From JBCDBY01 sp039182715 (GTDB lineage Bacteria > Planctomycetota > PLA2): a DNA stretch of 47,680 nucleotides. Below the pieces are notes generated by a model. It ran no database searches, was not told the DNA's origin, and worked only from the letters and a program-made list of their open reading frames with translations. The translations under genes were made by a program, and so were the position numbers. Location: positions 1 through 47,680 of the forward strand of contig JBCDBY010000002.1 in the NCBI GenBank assembly GCA_039182715.1, read 5' to 3'. Shown here one piece after another: positions 40,444 to 47,680 of this stretch. Numbering within the stretch: position 1 is the first letter of the stretch; each line of letters begins with the position of its first letter.

Positions 40444-40856
40444 TCGAGATCCGCGAGCTGGGACCCGACGACGCCGAACTCGCGCGCGTGGTCGTGGACC
40501 GTTTCAAGACGAGTGGGCATTCTCTCGCCACCATGCAGGAGTGGCTCACGACCGATCGTCACCTCATGCTGGTCGCGCTCGATGGCCGGACGCCGGTCGG
40601 ATGGGTCTACGGCTACCGGCTGCCGCGCGTCGACGTCGCCATCTCGATGTGGCTCCTTTACGAGATCGACGTCGCCGAGAGCCATCAGCGCCGCGGGCTC
40701 GGAAGCGCGCTGACGGGCGCGTTTCTCGAGTTCACGGAGGGCCCGGTCTGGCTGGTCACGAACCGCTCGAACGTGGCCGCCATGACGCTCTACCGCAAGA
40801 TGGGCGGCACGGCGCCCCAGGACGACGACGTCGTCTTCCAGCTGCGCGCCGAATAA
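40440..40856 (+). CDS. GNAT family N-acetyltransferase
   Basis: This 138-residue protein starts with a GTG that overlaps the parE stop. The acetyl-CoA loop is ESHQRRGLGSALTGAFLEF, followed by RSNVAAMTLYRKMGG, the usual GNAT end. The N-terminal half (IEIRELGPDDAELARVVVDR, WVYGYRLPRVDVAISMWLLY) fits a small-molecule or aminoglycoside-like acetyltransferase. Being coupled to topoisomerase genes is probably only packing. Confidence 0.87.
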   Translation: MIEIRELGPDDAELARVVVDRFKTSGHSLATMQEWLTTDRHLMLVALDGRTPVGWVYGYRLPRVDVAISMWLLYEIDVAESHQRRGLGSALTGAFLEFTEGPVWLVTNRSNVAAMTLYRKMGGTAPQDDDVVFQLRAE

Positions 40857-40897
40857 TTCCGCGATCCGGTACGGCCTGTGCGTCGTATTCCTGAGTA

Positions 40898-41734
40898 ATG
40901 CTCTCGAGCTGGGACGTCGGCACGTATGCCGGGATCCGTGTGCGGATCCACTGGACCCTTTTGGCGCTCATGGCGCTCGTCGGCTGGTCGGAATGGCAGG
41001 CCGGGCGTTCCGCCGCGGCGGGCGTCGGGTTCATGGCGGCCCTGTTCGGGTGTGTCCTTCTGCACGAGTACGGCCACGCGCTCGCCGCACGTCGTTACGG
41101 GATTCCCACGCGCTCGATCACGCTGTTGCCCTTCGGCGGCATCGCCGCGCTCGAGCGGGTGCCGACCGAGCCGCGCCGCGAGCTCGTTGTCGCGCTGGCC
41201 GGCCCGGCCGTGAACGTGCTCATCGCGCTGGTGCTGCTGCCGGTGGTCTGGCTGACCGGCTACGGTATGACGCTGCTCGTCACGAACATCGCGCTCGTCG
41301 TCTTCAACCTGATCCCCGCCTTCCCGATGGATGGCGGCCGCGTCCTGCGCGCGCTGCTGGCGCTGCGCACGTCGCGTCTACGGGCGACGCGCGTCGCGGT
41401 CGGCATCGGTCGCGTCGTGGCGATCGGCTTCGCCATCGCGGCGTTCTACTGGAGCCCGATGCTGCTGCTCATCGCCTTCGTCGTCTGGACGCAGGGCGGC
41501 GCCGAGCTGGCGCATCTCGAGGCGCTCGCCTCGATGAGCACGCTCTCCCCGCACGACCCGCTTGAGAAGCCGCTCGCGATCTTCGCGCGGACCGGCCAGA
41601 GCGAGTTCCCCGTCCTCATGGGCCAGCAGATCGTCGGCGTGCTGCGCCGCGAACAGCTCTCGCTCGCCTTCGCGCGCTTCGGCCCGCACATGTCGGTCGG
41701 CTCCGTCATGGAGCCGGTGACCAAGGCCGGCTAG
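40898..41734 (+). CDS. M50 site-2-protease-like intramembrane metalloprotease
   Basis: This 278-residue membrane protein has the zinc motif HEYGH (56-60) within LLHEYGHALAARRYG. The third ligand lies in FNLIPAFPMDGGRVLRALLAL (about 136-157), the N-P-D-G site of SpoIVFB/FtsH-like peptidases. Around five helices are predicted. The C-terminal ~70 residues (STLSPHDPLEKPLAIFARTG...VLRREQLSLA) look like half of a CBS-type module. Such proteases release membrane-bound regulators; no obvious substrate, such as an anti-sigma factor, is adjacent. It converges with the unknown exported protein. Confidence 0.9.
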   Translation: MLSSWDVGTYAGIRVRIHWTLLALMALVGWSEWQAGRSAAAGVGFMAALFGCVLLHEYGHALAARRYGIPTRSITLLPFGGIAALERVPTEPRRELVVALAGPAVNVLIALVLLPVVWLTGYGMTLLVTNIALVVFNLIPAFPMDGGRVLRALLALRTSRLRATRVAVGIGRVVAIGFAIAAFYWSPMLLLIAFVVWTQGGAELAHLEALASMSTLSPHDPLEKPLAIFARTGQSEFPVLMGQQIVGVLRREQLSLAFARFGPHMSVGSVMEPVTKAG

Positions 41735-41743
41735 AAGGGCCGG

Positions 41744-42589
41744 CTAGAAGCGAGTCACGTAGTTCTTGAGCTGGGCGACCAGCGCGGGCGGCAACGACCG
41801 CTCGATGCGTCGCTTGCGACCGATCTCGTACTCCGCCATGAACGGCTCGGGCTCGCCCAGGCCGTAGCTGCGATCGCACCACAGAAGGCCGCCGCGCCGG
41901 TCCGCGCCATACATGTGGAAGTGGCCGGAGCGCGTGATGTCCTCGGTGATGCGCAAGGCGCGCGCATCGCCGAGCAGCGCCACGAAGCCGCGATAGCGTG
42001 CCGGCGCGACGAAGCCCTCGCTCAGATCAATCGTCGCCTCGATGAGCCGCGGCGTGCCGCCCTCGGTCTGCCAGACCTGGCGCACCTCGAACAGCATGCC
42101 GGCGTACGGCCGCCGCTTGCGCATGCCGCGGTAGTAGTGGCGCAGCAGATCCTGGTCCTCCTCGATGTGCGGCTCCGGCAGCGTGTGGATCGCGGTGACG
42201 ACGGCGACGCACCGGCCCGGCAGGTCGGGCCGCGGGTAGTGCGCGACCAGCATGCGCATGCGCGGGTCGGCGGGGTCGATGGCGGCGAACGCGTCGACGA
42301 TGCGGTCGCCGACGAGCGAGCCGTGACCGCCGGTGGGGGGCGCACCGACGGCGGCGAGGTAATTCGGGACGACCGTCCCGTTGCCGACGACGATTCAGTC
42401 GGGAATGGCGTTCGGAATCAGCGTGCCGGGGAAGGGTGCCAGGATCGTCGGGCGCATCGCTTCGGGTACGAGCGGGCCGGGCCGCACTTCCCGTAGCGCG
42501 TAGGAGGGGATCGTGGCTTCCACGGAGCCCGCGTCGAACTCCTCGCACGCAATCGATACGAGAAGCAGGGAGAGAAACACCGTCCGCAT
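41744..42589 (-). CDS. Exported protein of unknown function with one in-frame TGA (recoding candidate or pseudogene)
   Basis: The frame from ATG 42589 encodes a signal (MRTVFLSLLLVSIACEEFD, possible lipoprotein Cys15) and a mature part up to PGTLIPNAIPD. A TGA follows (42397-42395), and then the frame continues for 216 further codons, beginning IVVGNGTVVPNYLAAVGAPP and ending in LKNYVTRF. No ATG, GTG or TTG occurs between the TGA and an internal ATG at 42259. The 45 codons in between have almost only G or C at third positions, so a single 281-codon gene is the natural reading. A 6-bp stem with a GGTC loop lies 20 bases after the TGA. I do not recognise the family. Downstream features include FEVRQVWQTEGGTPRLIEAT and HMYGADRRGGLLWCDRSYG. 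Confidence 0.6.
42365..42380 (-). promoter_or_regulatory. SECIS-like stem-loop with GGTC loop after an in-frame TGA
   Basis: On the minus strand the sequence CGGGACGGTCGTCCCG folds into a perfect 6-bp stem with loop GGTC. Fourteen bases separate the TGA from the stem and 20 from the loop. Bacterial SECIS elements known from E. coli fdhF present a GGUC loop to SelB, and survey models accept a loop 16-37 bases from the TGA. Two further A-T pairs are possible below a two-base bulge. It also encodes GTVVP, so it could be coincidental. Confidence 0.45.
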
Positions 42590-42710
42590 ACCCGCGCTTA
42601 CGGGCGCGGATGCAAATGGGTTTGTCTCAACTCATTTGGAAGCGAAACAACCGCGAATCACGGTTACGAAGGCAACCGATCTTCCTCGCGCAACGTGGTG
42701 GCCGGAAACG
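42590..42710. other. Intergenic region upstream of the TGA-containing gene
   Basis: No gene is supported in these 121 bases. Directly upstream of the minus-strand start lies a small CGCGC/GCGCG hairpin (about 42595-42610). On the minus strand TTGAGA (near 42635) could serve as a -35 element, but no -10 is clear. The rest leads to the barrel protein stop at 42711. Confidence 0.3.
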
Positions 42711-43661
42711 TCAGAACCGGAAGTTGAAGATGACGGCGATCGCCAGGCCGCTGTCGAAGCGCGCGATCGTATCCGTATCTCTTACGTCGAAGCCGCGACG
42801 GAAGCGTCGCTCGAACGTCCACGCGAGCGCGACCTTCGCCTCGAGGTTCTTGTCGGGAATCCACGCGAAGCCGAGCTCGACGCGGTTCTCCGTGTAGAAG
42901 GTCCGAAAGTTGTCGCGCGGGTCGTCGTCGATCGTGAAGCCGAAGTTCGCGCCGCGATAGCGCAGGAAGATGTCGAACTTCTCGCCGAGGTGGAAGGTGA
43001 ACCCGCCCACGGCGTTGATCGGCGGCAGGAAGCGCAGATCGATTTCGAACCAGTCGACCGGTCGCCAGTTGAGTGCGATGAACGGGAAGCCGATCGTCGT
43101 GCGGAACTCCTCGGTCCAGATGCGCGTCCACCCGGCGATCGGCAACGGGACGTCGGGCCAGATGACGCGGTTGCCGTCGAAGTCGAGTCCGAGGTAGAGG
43201 AAGTTGCCCTTCCCGAGGATCTTCTGTGCGGTCAGGCTCGCGAGCCCGTAGGTGCCTCGTCCGTTGTACGGCTTGTCGCCCGCCCAGCCGATGCCGACCG
43301 AGGCCTGGAAGATCCAGCCCGCGAGCGGCGGGCCGAGCCCGAAGCCGACGGCCACCGACGTGTCGGTCAGGCCGCTGGGGATGGTGGGGTCGTCGGTGTC
43401 GAACTGGATGCGGAGCACATCGAATCCGAGCTTGGGCGAGGCGCGCCCCGCCTTCGGATTGAGCTTGATCCGGCCGTCGAAGCCGACGATGAACATGTCG
43501 AAATCGGCGCCGCCCTCGGTCTCGGAGTCGAGATAGAAGTCGATCTCGTAGCGCAGCTGCGCGTTCACGTCCTCCGCCATGGGAGTCAGATTGAGATCGG
43601 CCCGGGTCTGGCCGAACGCGGGGAGGGCCAGCAGCCCGAGGAGCACGAACACCCTTCGCAT
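42711..43661 (-). CDS. Outer-membrane beta-barrel protein, unknown ligand
   Basis: This 316-residue protein has a signal peptide (MRRVFVLLGLLALPAFGQ) and a series of amphipathic strands of 8-10 residues. These include RYEIDFYLDSETEGGADFDM, KLGFDVLRIQFDTDD, AGWIFQASVGIGWAG, LASLTAQKILGKGNFLYLGL, FRTTIGFPFIALNWRPVDWF and a terminal LAIAVIFNFRF ending in Phe. This fits a porin-size barrel of about 14 strands. An in-frame ATG six codons upstream would add MVEFVR. No family could be named. It diverges from the cyclophilin gene 57 bases away. Confidence 0.75.
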   Translation of the reverse strand: MRRVFVLLGLLALPAFGQTRADLNLTPMAEDVNAQLRYEIDFYLDSETEGGADFDMFIVGFDGRIKLNPKAGRASPKLGFDVLRIQFDTDDPTIPSGLTDTSVAVGFGLGPPLAGWIFQASVGIGWAGDKPYNGRGTYGLASLTAQKILGKGNFLYLGLDFDGNRVIWPDVPLPIAGWTRIWTEEFRTTIGFPFIALNWRPVDWFEIDLRFLPPINAVGGFTFHLGEKFDIFLRYRGANFGFTIDDDPRDNFRTFYTENRVELGFAWIPDKNLEAKVALAWTFERRFRRGFDVRDTDTIARFDSGLAIAVIFNFRF

Positions 43662-43717
43662 GCGCACGAATTCGACCACAATCCGTCGCTGGATTTCACG
43701 CCTAGAATGGATCGCTT

Positions 43718-44581
43718 ATGAAGTATTTCATCCCCTTCCTGCTCCTGGCCGGATTCGTGTTCGCCCAGGACCCGCAGCCCGAGACGAAGGAGCAGCCGAA
43801 GGCGGAACAGCTCCCGGCCAAGGCCGCCAACCCGGTCGTGATCATGAAGACCTCGATGGGGGACATCGAGATCGAGCTGTTCGCCGATGAGTGTCCGAAG
43901 ACGGTCGCCAATTTCGTCGGCCTCGCCGAGGGCACCAAGGAGTGGACCGATCCGAAGTCCGGCGAGACGGTGAAGAAGCCGTTCTACGACGGGCGGATCT
44001 TCCACCGCGTCATCGACAAGTTCATGATCCAGGGCGGTTGCCCGATCGGGACCGGAAGCGGCAGCCCGGTGAAGAAGTTCGAGGACGAGATCAACGCGAA
44101 GGCGCTCGGCCTCGACAAGCTCAAGGCGGTGCAGAACGGTGCGCCGCACCCGTACCTGCTGATCCGCTCGCAGCAGCAGTGGCAGGCGCAGGTGATCATG
44201 CCGCTGATCAAGTCGATGGGCATCAAGTCGGACGACGAGTTCAAGCAGCGTCAGGAAGAGGCGAACAAGAAGCTTCTGGAGCTGACGCTCTTGCTGGCAT
44301 ACGAGACCCTCGGCTACAAGTACCACGACTCGCGTTCGTCGCACGCGCCCAAGCGCGGCGTGCTCGCCATGGCGAACAGCGGTCCGAACACCAACGGCTC
44401 GCAGTTCTTCATCAACGTCGTGGATACGCCGCACCTGACCGGCAAGCACACCGTCTTCGGCGAGGTCAAGAACGGCATGGAGATCGTCGATGCGATCTCG
44501 AAGACCAAGGTGGGCGCCGGCGCCAAGCCGGTCGAGGACGTGAAGATCATCTCCGTCCGCCTGAAAAAGTCCGACGCCTGA
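43718..44581 (+). CDS. Exported cyclophilin-type peptidyl-prolyl isomerase with large insertion
   Basis: This 287-residue protein has a signal peptide (MKYFIPFLLLAGFVFAQ) and a Lys/Glu-rich linker. The cyclophilin core starts at about residue 40 (VVIMKTSMGDIEIELFADEC). Catalytic FHRVIDKFMIQGGC and, later, GVLAMANSGPNTNGSQFFIN are intact. Between them lies an insertion of about 75 residues (EINAKALGLDKLKAV... to LAYETLGYKYHDSR) with a helical Gln/Lys/Glu-rich character, not present in E. coli PpiA. It catalyses prolyl cis-trans isomerisation in the periplasm. A strong terminator follows. Confidence 0.92.
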   Translation: MKYFIPFLLLAGFVFAQDPQPETKEQPKAEQLPAKAANPVVIMKTSMGDIEIELFADECPKTVANFVGLAEGTKEWTDPKSGETVKKPFYDGRIFHRVIDKFMIQGGCPIGTGSGSPVKKFEDEINAKALGLDKLKAVQNGAPHPYLLIRSQQQWQAQVIMPLIKSMGIKSDDEFKQRQEEANKKLLELTLLLAYETLGYKYHDSRSSHAPKRGVLAMANSGPNTNGSQFFINVVDTPHLTGKHTVFGEVKNGMEIVDAISKTKVGAGAKPVEDVKIISVRLKKSDA

Positions 44582-44602
44582 TCGAACCAACCCCGGAACA
44601 AG

Positions 44603-44647
44603 GCCGTTCCCAAAGGCATGCGGGTGCCGTTGGGAACGGCTTTTCTT
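44603..44647 (+). terminator. Rho-independent terminator overlapping the next start codon
   Basis: GCCGTTCCCAA (44603-44613) pairs perfectly with TTGGGAACGGC (44630-44640), with four further pairs (GGCA/TGCC) inside one mismatch, and is followed by TTTTCTT. This is the most canonical terminator in the window. The ATG of the next gene (44618) lies in the hairpin loop region, and the 3' arm encodes part of its signal peptide. Confidence 0.88.
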
Positions 44648-45904
44648 GTGGTGGGGCTGCTTTTCTCCTCCGGTGCGTCGGCCAACGACGCGGATTCGGA
44701 GGCCTATCTCGAATTGATGGCGCTCAAGATGAAGGCGCTCATCAAGCAGGCCGAGATCCTGGAAAAACAGGGCAAGCTCGACGCCGCCCGCGCGAAATAC
44801 GCCGAGGCGGTGGCGGTCTTCGACGGCCTCGAGCGCAGGCCGGAGCGCGTGGAGCGCCTGCCTTTCCGGCCGGACGTCCGCAAGTCCATCGAGATGGGCC
44901 TGGCTTGGCTGGTCAAGCACCAGGACGACGACGGCCGCTGGGACGCGGACAACTTCGCCAAGCACGACCCCAACAACGACAAGAGCGACGGCCGGGGCGG
45001 CACGCTCTACGACGTCGGCGTGAGCGGGCTGGCGCTGCTGGCGCTCATGCAGGCGCGCGACCCGCAGGTCCACGAGGCGTCGATCGAGCGAGGACTGACC
45101 TTCCTATTCAACCAACAGGATACGGAGGGGTGCTTCGGCGCCCGCAGCTCGCAGCACTTCATGTACAACACCGCCATCGCCACCGCGGCGATGTGCGAGG
45201 GATTCCGGCGCACCAAGAACCTGCGATGGAAGAAGTCGGCGACGGCCGGCATCACCTTCCTGTTGCAGGCGCGCAACCCGTATCTCGCCTGGCGCTACGA
45301 ACCGCGCGCCGGCGAGAACGACACCTCGATCACCGGCTGGTGCGTCGAGGCGTTGCGCCGCGCTCGCCGCGCGCGGCTTCCCATCGGCGCGGCCGACTTC
45401 GACGCCGCGATCAAGGGTAGCCTCGCCTGGGTCGACAAGATGACCGATCCGAACACGGGTCGCACGGGCTACCAGCGTCGGGGCGGTCCCCCCGCGCGCC
45501 CGGAAGGCAAGCAGAACACCTTCCCCGCCCACCGCAGCGAGTCCCTGACGGCGAGCGGCATCGTGACCAAGCTCACCGCGGGACGCGGCAAGAACGCGCC
45601 CGACATCCAATCGAGCCTGCGCCTGCTGCTCGGCAGGCGGCCGTCCAAGGGCGTCATCGGCGGAATCGACCTCTACTACTGGTACTGGGCCACGCTCGCC
45701 TGCCGGCGCGTCGGCGGATCCGTCGGCCGCACGTGGGACGACAAGGCCCTGGCCACGATCGCCAGCCTGCAGCACAAGAAGGGCTCCGGCTCGCGCACCG
45801 GCAGCTGGGACCCGGTCGGCCCGTGGGCCAACGATGGCGGCCGCGTCTATTCGACCGCGCTCATGGTCATGGCGCTGCAGGAGCCCACGGGGGGCGGCAG
45901 CTAG
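44618..45904 (+). CDS. Secreted alpha/alpha-toroid (prenyltransferase/terpene-cyclase-like) protein
   Basis: This 428-residue protein has a signal peptide (MRVPLGTAFLVVGLLFSSGA) and a short helical hairpin (ALKMKALIKQAEILEKQGKL). Toroid repeats then begin at ~85: GLAWLVKHQDDDGRWDAD, GLALLALMQARDPQV, GLTFLFNQQDTEGCFGARSS, GITFLLQARNPYLAW, SITGWCVEALRRARRA and a final GSWDPVGPWANDGGRVYSTA. Similar planctomycete proteins are annotated as squalene-cyclase-like, but the DxDD catalytic motif is missing, so a binding role is likelier. It begins inside a terminator hairpin. Compare the PDZ/toroid protein at 2226. Confidence 0.82.
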   Translation: MRVPLGTAFLVVGLLFSSGASANDADSEAYLELMALKMKALIKQAEILEKQGKLDAARAKYAEAVAVFDGLERRPERVERLPFRPDVRKSIEMGLAWLVKHQDDDGRWDADNFAKHDPNNDKSDGRGGTLYDVGVSGLALLALMQARDPQVHEASIERGLTFLFNQQDTEGCFGARSSQHFMYNTAIATAAMCEGFRRTKNLRWKKSATAGITFLLQARNPYLAWRYEPRAGENDTSITGWCVEALRRARRARLPIGAADFDAAIKGSLAWVDKMTDPNTGRTGYQRRGGPPARPEGKQNTFPAHRSESLTASGIVTKLTAGRGKNAPDIQSSLRLLLGRRPSKGVIGGIDLYYWYWATLACRRVGGSVGRTWDDKALATIASLQHKKGSGSRTGSWDPVGPWANDGGRVYSTALMVMALQEPTGGGS

Positions 45905-47247
45905 GAGCTTTCGAGACCCAGCCGCGCGGGTCCTCGAAGTTGAATCCACCCCACAAACAGCGCCGCGACGACAAGCAGCCCCGCCGCCAGTCCCCACCAG
46001 ATGCCGGCGAGGCCGTAGCCGAGTTGGATGCCGAGGAGCCATCCCAGCGGGATGCCGAGCGCCCAAAAGCCGAGCAGGTTGAAGACCACGGTCGGTTGCG
46101 TGTGGCCCATGCCGCGCAGCACGCCGGCGCCGACCGCCTGTGCGCCGTCGAAGAACTGGAAGGCCGCCGCGACCGGGAAGACGGCGGCCGCCAGCGCGAT
46201 CGCCTCGGGGTCGCGGGTGAACATCCGCGGCCACAGCTCGCTTCCGAACACGAACGCGAGCGTGGAAAACGCCATGATCGCGCCGCCCAATCCCAGCGCG
46301 ACCCAGGCCGCCAGCTGCGCCTCCGGATAGTCCCGCTTGCCGATCAGGTTGCCGACGCGCGTGGAGGTCGCGACGCTGATCCCCAGAGGAACCATGAAGG
46401 CGAGCGACGCCATGCGCAGCACGATGATGTGTGCCGCGGCGTTGGGGGAGGGGAGCCGGCCGGCGAGCAGCGTCGAGGTCTGAAAGGCCCATACCTCGAG
46501 CCCGAACGCGAGCCCAATCGGGATGCCGATGACCAGCACCTGGGCGAGCCCCTCGAGCTTGAGCGCATCGCGCGACCAGCCGGTCCACCCGCCCCGCAGC
46601 AGCCGCCCGGCGCGGATGGCGATGACGAGCGCGATGAGCGAGAAGACGCGCGTGAGGCCGGTCGCGATCGCGGCGCCCTCGACGCCCATGGCGGGGAAGC
46701 CGAGGCGTCCGAAGATCAGCACCTCGTTGAAGGCGACGTTGGCGAAGTTGGCGGCGATCGCGACGACGAGAGGCGTCTTCATGAGGCCACGGCCGAGCAG
46801 GTACTGCTGCATGGCGACGAAGACCAGTACGGGCGCGATCGAGAAGATCTGCGTGCGCGCGTAGACGTTGGCGAGCGCGCCGTTTGCCTCCGTCTGGCCG
46901 AGCGCGCGCAGGATCGCGCCGGTCTCGTACCAGAAGAGCGAGAGCACCGGCACGAGCAGCAGGGCGATCACGATGCCGCGCTGCAGGGCGAGCCCCATGC
47001 GTCGCCGGTCGCCGGCGCCTTTCGCCTGGCTGACGATTGGATCGATGCCCTGCACGACGCCGAAGGCAAGGATGAGCGAGCCGAAGATGCAGACGTCGGC
47101 GAGTCCGACCGCCTCCATCTCGGCCACGCCGAGGCGCCCGACCATGAGCGTGTCGACGAGCCCCAGCATGAGCGTGGCGAGCCGTGTCAGGACGACGGGC
47201 CACGCGAGTGCGCTGATGGTGAGGAGTTCGCGGCGAACGGGCGTCAT
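45901..47247 (-). CDS. MATE family multidrug/toxic compound exporter
   Basis: This 448-residue transporter has twelve helices in two homologous halves. It starts with LLTISALAWPVVLTRLATLM, LGLVDTLMVGRLGVAEMEAV and PIVSQAKGAGDRRRMG. The second half has GIPIGLAFGLEVWAFQTSTL, PLGISVATSTRVGNLIGKRD and the GVLRGMGHTQPTVVFNLLGF segment typical of NorM/DinF-type MATE proteins. It uses a Na+ or H+ gradient to export cationic compounds. It converges on the toroid gene with a four-base CTAG overlap, so both stops share one palindrome. Confidence 0.93.
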   Translation of the reverse strand: MTPVRRELLTISALAWPVVLTRLATLMLGLVDTLMVGRLGVAEMEAVGLADVCIFGSLILAFGVVQGIDPIVSQAKGAGDRRRMGLALQRGIVIALLLVPVLSLFWYETGAILRALGQTEANGALANVYARTQIFSIAPVLVFVAMQQYLLGRGLMKTPLVVAIAANFANVAFNEVLIFGRLGFPAMGVEGAAIATGLTRVFSLIALVIAIRAGRLLRGGWTGWSRDALKLEGLAQVLVIGIPIGLAFGLEVWAFQTSTLLAGRLPSPNAAAHIIVLRMASLAFMVPLGISVATSTRVGNLIGKRDYPEAQLAAWVALGLGGAIMAFSTLAFVFGSELWPRMFTRDPEAIALAAAVFPVAAAFQFFDGAQAVGAGVLRGMGHTQPTVVFNLLGFWALGIPLGWLLGIQLGYGLAGIWWGLAAGLLVVAALFVGWIQLRGPARLGLESS

Positions 47248-47322
47248 GCGGGTCGTCCCGCAATGGGACGCGGATTCGAGTTCCCACTAGTAGCCGGGCG
47301 GCCGGCGATCCGAAAGGAAAGC

Positions 47323-47625
47323 ATGGCCACCACAGTGCGAAAGACCAAGAAGCAGACCAACCACCGTGCGCGGGTGACGCCTTCGAAGAAGGGTGCGCAC
47401 TTCGCGGTGCAGGACGGCCAGCTGGTCGTCAAGCTCTCGAAGGATCAGCACCCCGAGGTGTTCGACACCGATCGCCTGATGAAGTCGATGCGCAAGATCA
47501 TCGAGACCTACGGGCGCAAGCCGAAGTGCCGCGACCTCGTGGAGTTCCTGGAGGAGACCGAGAAGAGCCTCGAGATCCTGCTGCGGAACCACCTCGAAGA
47601 CGCGATGCGCATGTACCTGAAGTAA
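47323..47625 (+). CDS. Small basic protein, unknown function
   Basis: This 100-residue protein has a Lys/Arg-rich N-terminus (MATTVRKTKKQTNHRARVTP) and a central segment (HFAVQDGQLVVKLSKDQHPE). It ends with two predicted amphipathic helices, DRLMKSMRKIIETYGRKPKC and LVEFLEETEKSLEILLRNHL. The basic head could bind nucleic acid; I do not recognise the family. AAGGAAA (47314-47320) precedes the ATG with good spacing, so it is likely real. It is followed by a GC hairpin at the window edge. Confidence 0.75.
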   Translation: MATTVRKTKKQTNHRARVTPSKKGAHFAVQDGQLVVKLSKDQHPEVFDTDRLMKSMRKIIETYGRKPKCRDLVEFLEETEKSLEILLRNHLEDAMRMYLK

Positions 47626-47653
47626 GCCTATTTCGATCGGATTCCACCCTGCC

Positions 47654-47680
47654 GGCGGCGGGCCCTCCGGGGCCGCCGCC
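47654..47680 (+). terminator. GC-rich hairpin after the small basic protein (cut by the window edge)
   Basis: GGCGGCGG pairs with CCGCCGCC, with further GGGCC/GGCC pairing across a mismatch, 28 bases after the stop codon. The window ends with the stem, so a T tract cannot be checked. Confidence 0.5.

Noticed and set aside
41744..42259. Annotating the last 171 codons of the unknown exported gene as a separate gene starting at ATG 42259
   Set aside because: The 45 codons before that ATG are clearly coding in the same frame and would be left without a start; the interrupted single gene explains the data better.
23605..42397. Reassignment of TGA to Trp or Gly in this organism
   Set aside because: TGA terminates many normal genes in the window at expected family lengths, so a global reassignment is excluded.

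Overview
The window is high-GC bacterial chromosome and most likely comes from a member of the Planctomycetota. The strongest lineage evidence is a set of families largely confined to that group and its relatives: a planctomycete-type cytochrome c protein with leucine-rich-like repeats, next to a Tat-exported DUF1501 protein and a DUF1549/DUF1553 protein. Two secreted prenyltransferase-like toroid proteins also fit. Outer-membrane barrels, lipoproteins and a PagL-like enzyme indicate a diderm envelope. Nearly all the DNA is coding. Genes are packed with ATGA, GTGA and TGATG overlaps, and GTG or TTG starts are common. I saw no rRNA, tRNA, CRISPR array or intact insertion sequence.

Layout. 1-3.6 kb: 3' end of rtcR, an RRM protein, an acyl desaturase and a PDZ/toroid protein. 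3.7-8.2 kb (minus strand): the DUF1549/1553, DUF1501 and cytochrome c operon. 8.3-13.5 kb: a sugar-binding-type lipoprotein, two GNAT/PhzF/VOC enzymes, a small membrane protein, a ZIP transporter with a Fur-family regulator, and an esterase. 13.6-17.6 kb: a large secreted RGG/Tyr-rich protein, a PagL-like deacylase and a haem-copper-oxidase-like membrane protein. 17.8-23.75 kb: a universal stress protein and a terminal oxidase operon (cupredoxin lipoprotein, CoxB, CoxA, two subunit III proteins, subunit IV, and a small membrane protein whose frame contains two consecutive TGA codons). 23.7-28.9 kb: a TauE/SafE fragment, a TIGR00725 protein, a DUF493 protein, a PHP-glycosyltransferase fusion, TruC and a barrel protein. 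28.9-35 kb (minus strand): tandem duplicate alpha/beta hydrolases, an acyl-CoA ligase and a double VOC protein. 35-41.7 kb: YchF, type IIA topoisomerase A and B subunits, a GNAT and an M50 protease. 41.7-47.7 kb: an unknown exported protein with one in-frame TGA, a barrel protein, a cyclophilin, a second toroid protein, a MATE exporter and a small basic protein.

The most unusual observation is that two exported-protein genes (23539-23748 and 42589-41744) each read cleanly through in-frame TGA codons, and each has a stem-loop just downstream of the TGA in a position compatible with a bacterial SECIS element. At 42.4 kb the loop is GGUC, as in the Escherichia coli fdhF element. TGA is a normal stop elsewhere in the window, so these are candidates for selenocysteine insertion or other recoding. 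Nonsense pseudogenes remain the main alternative. A second notable point is that CoxA appears to lack the K-channel lysine of A-family oxidases.
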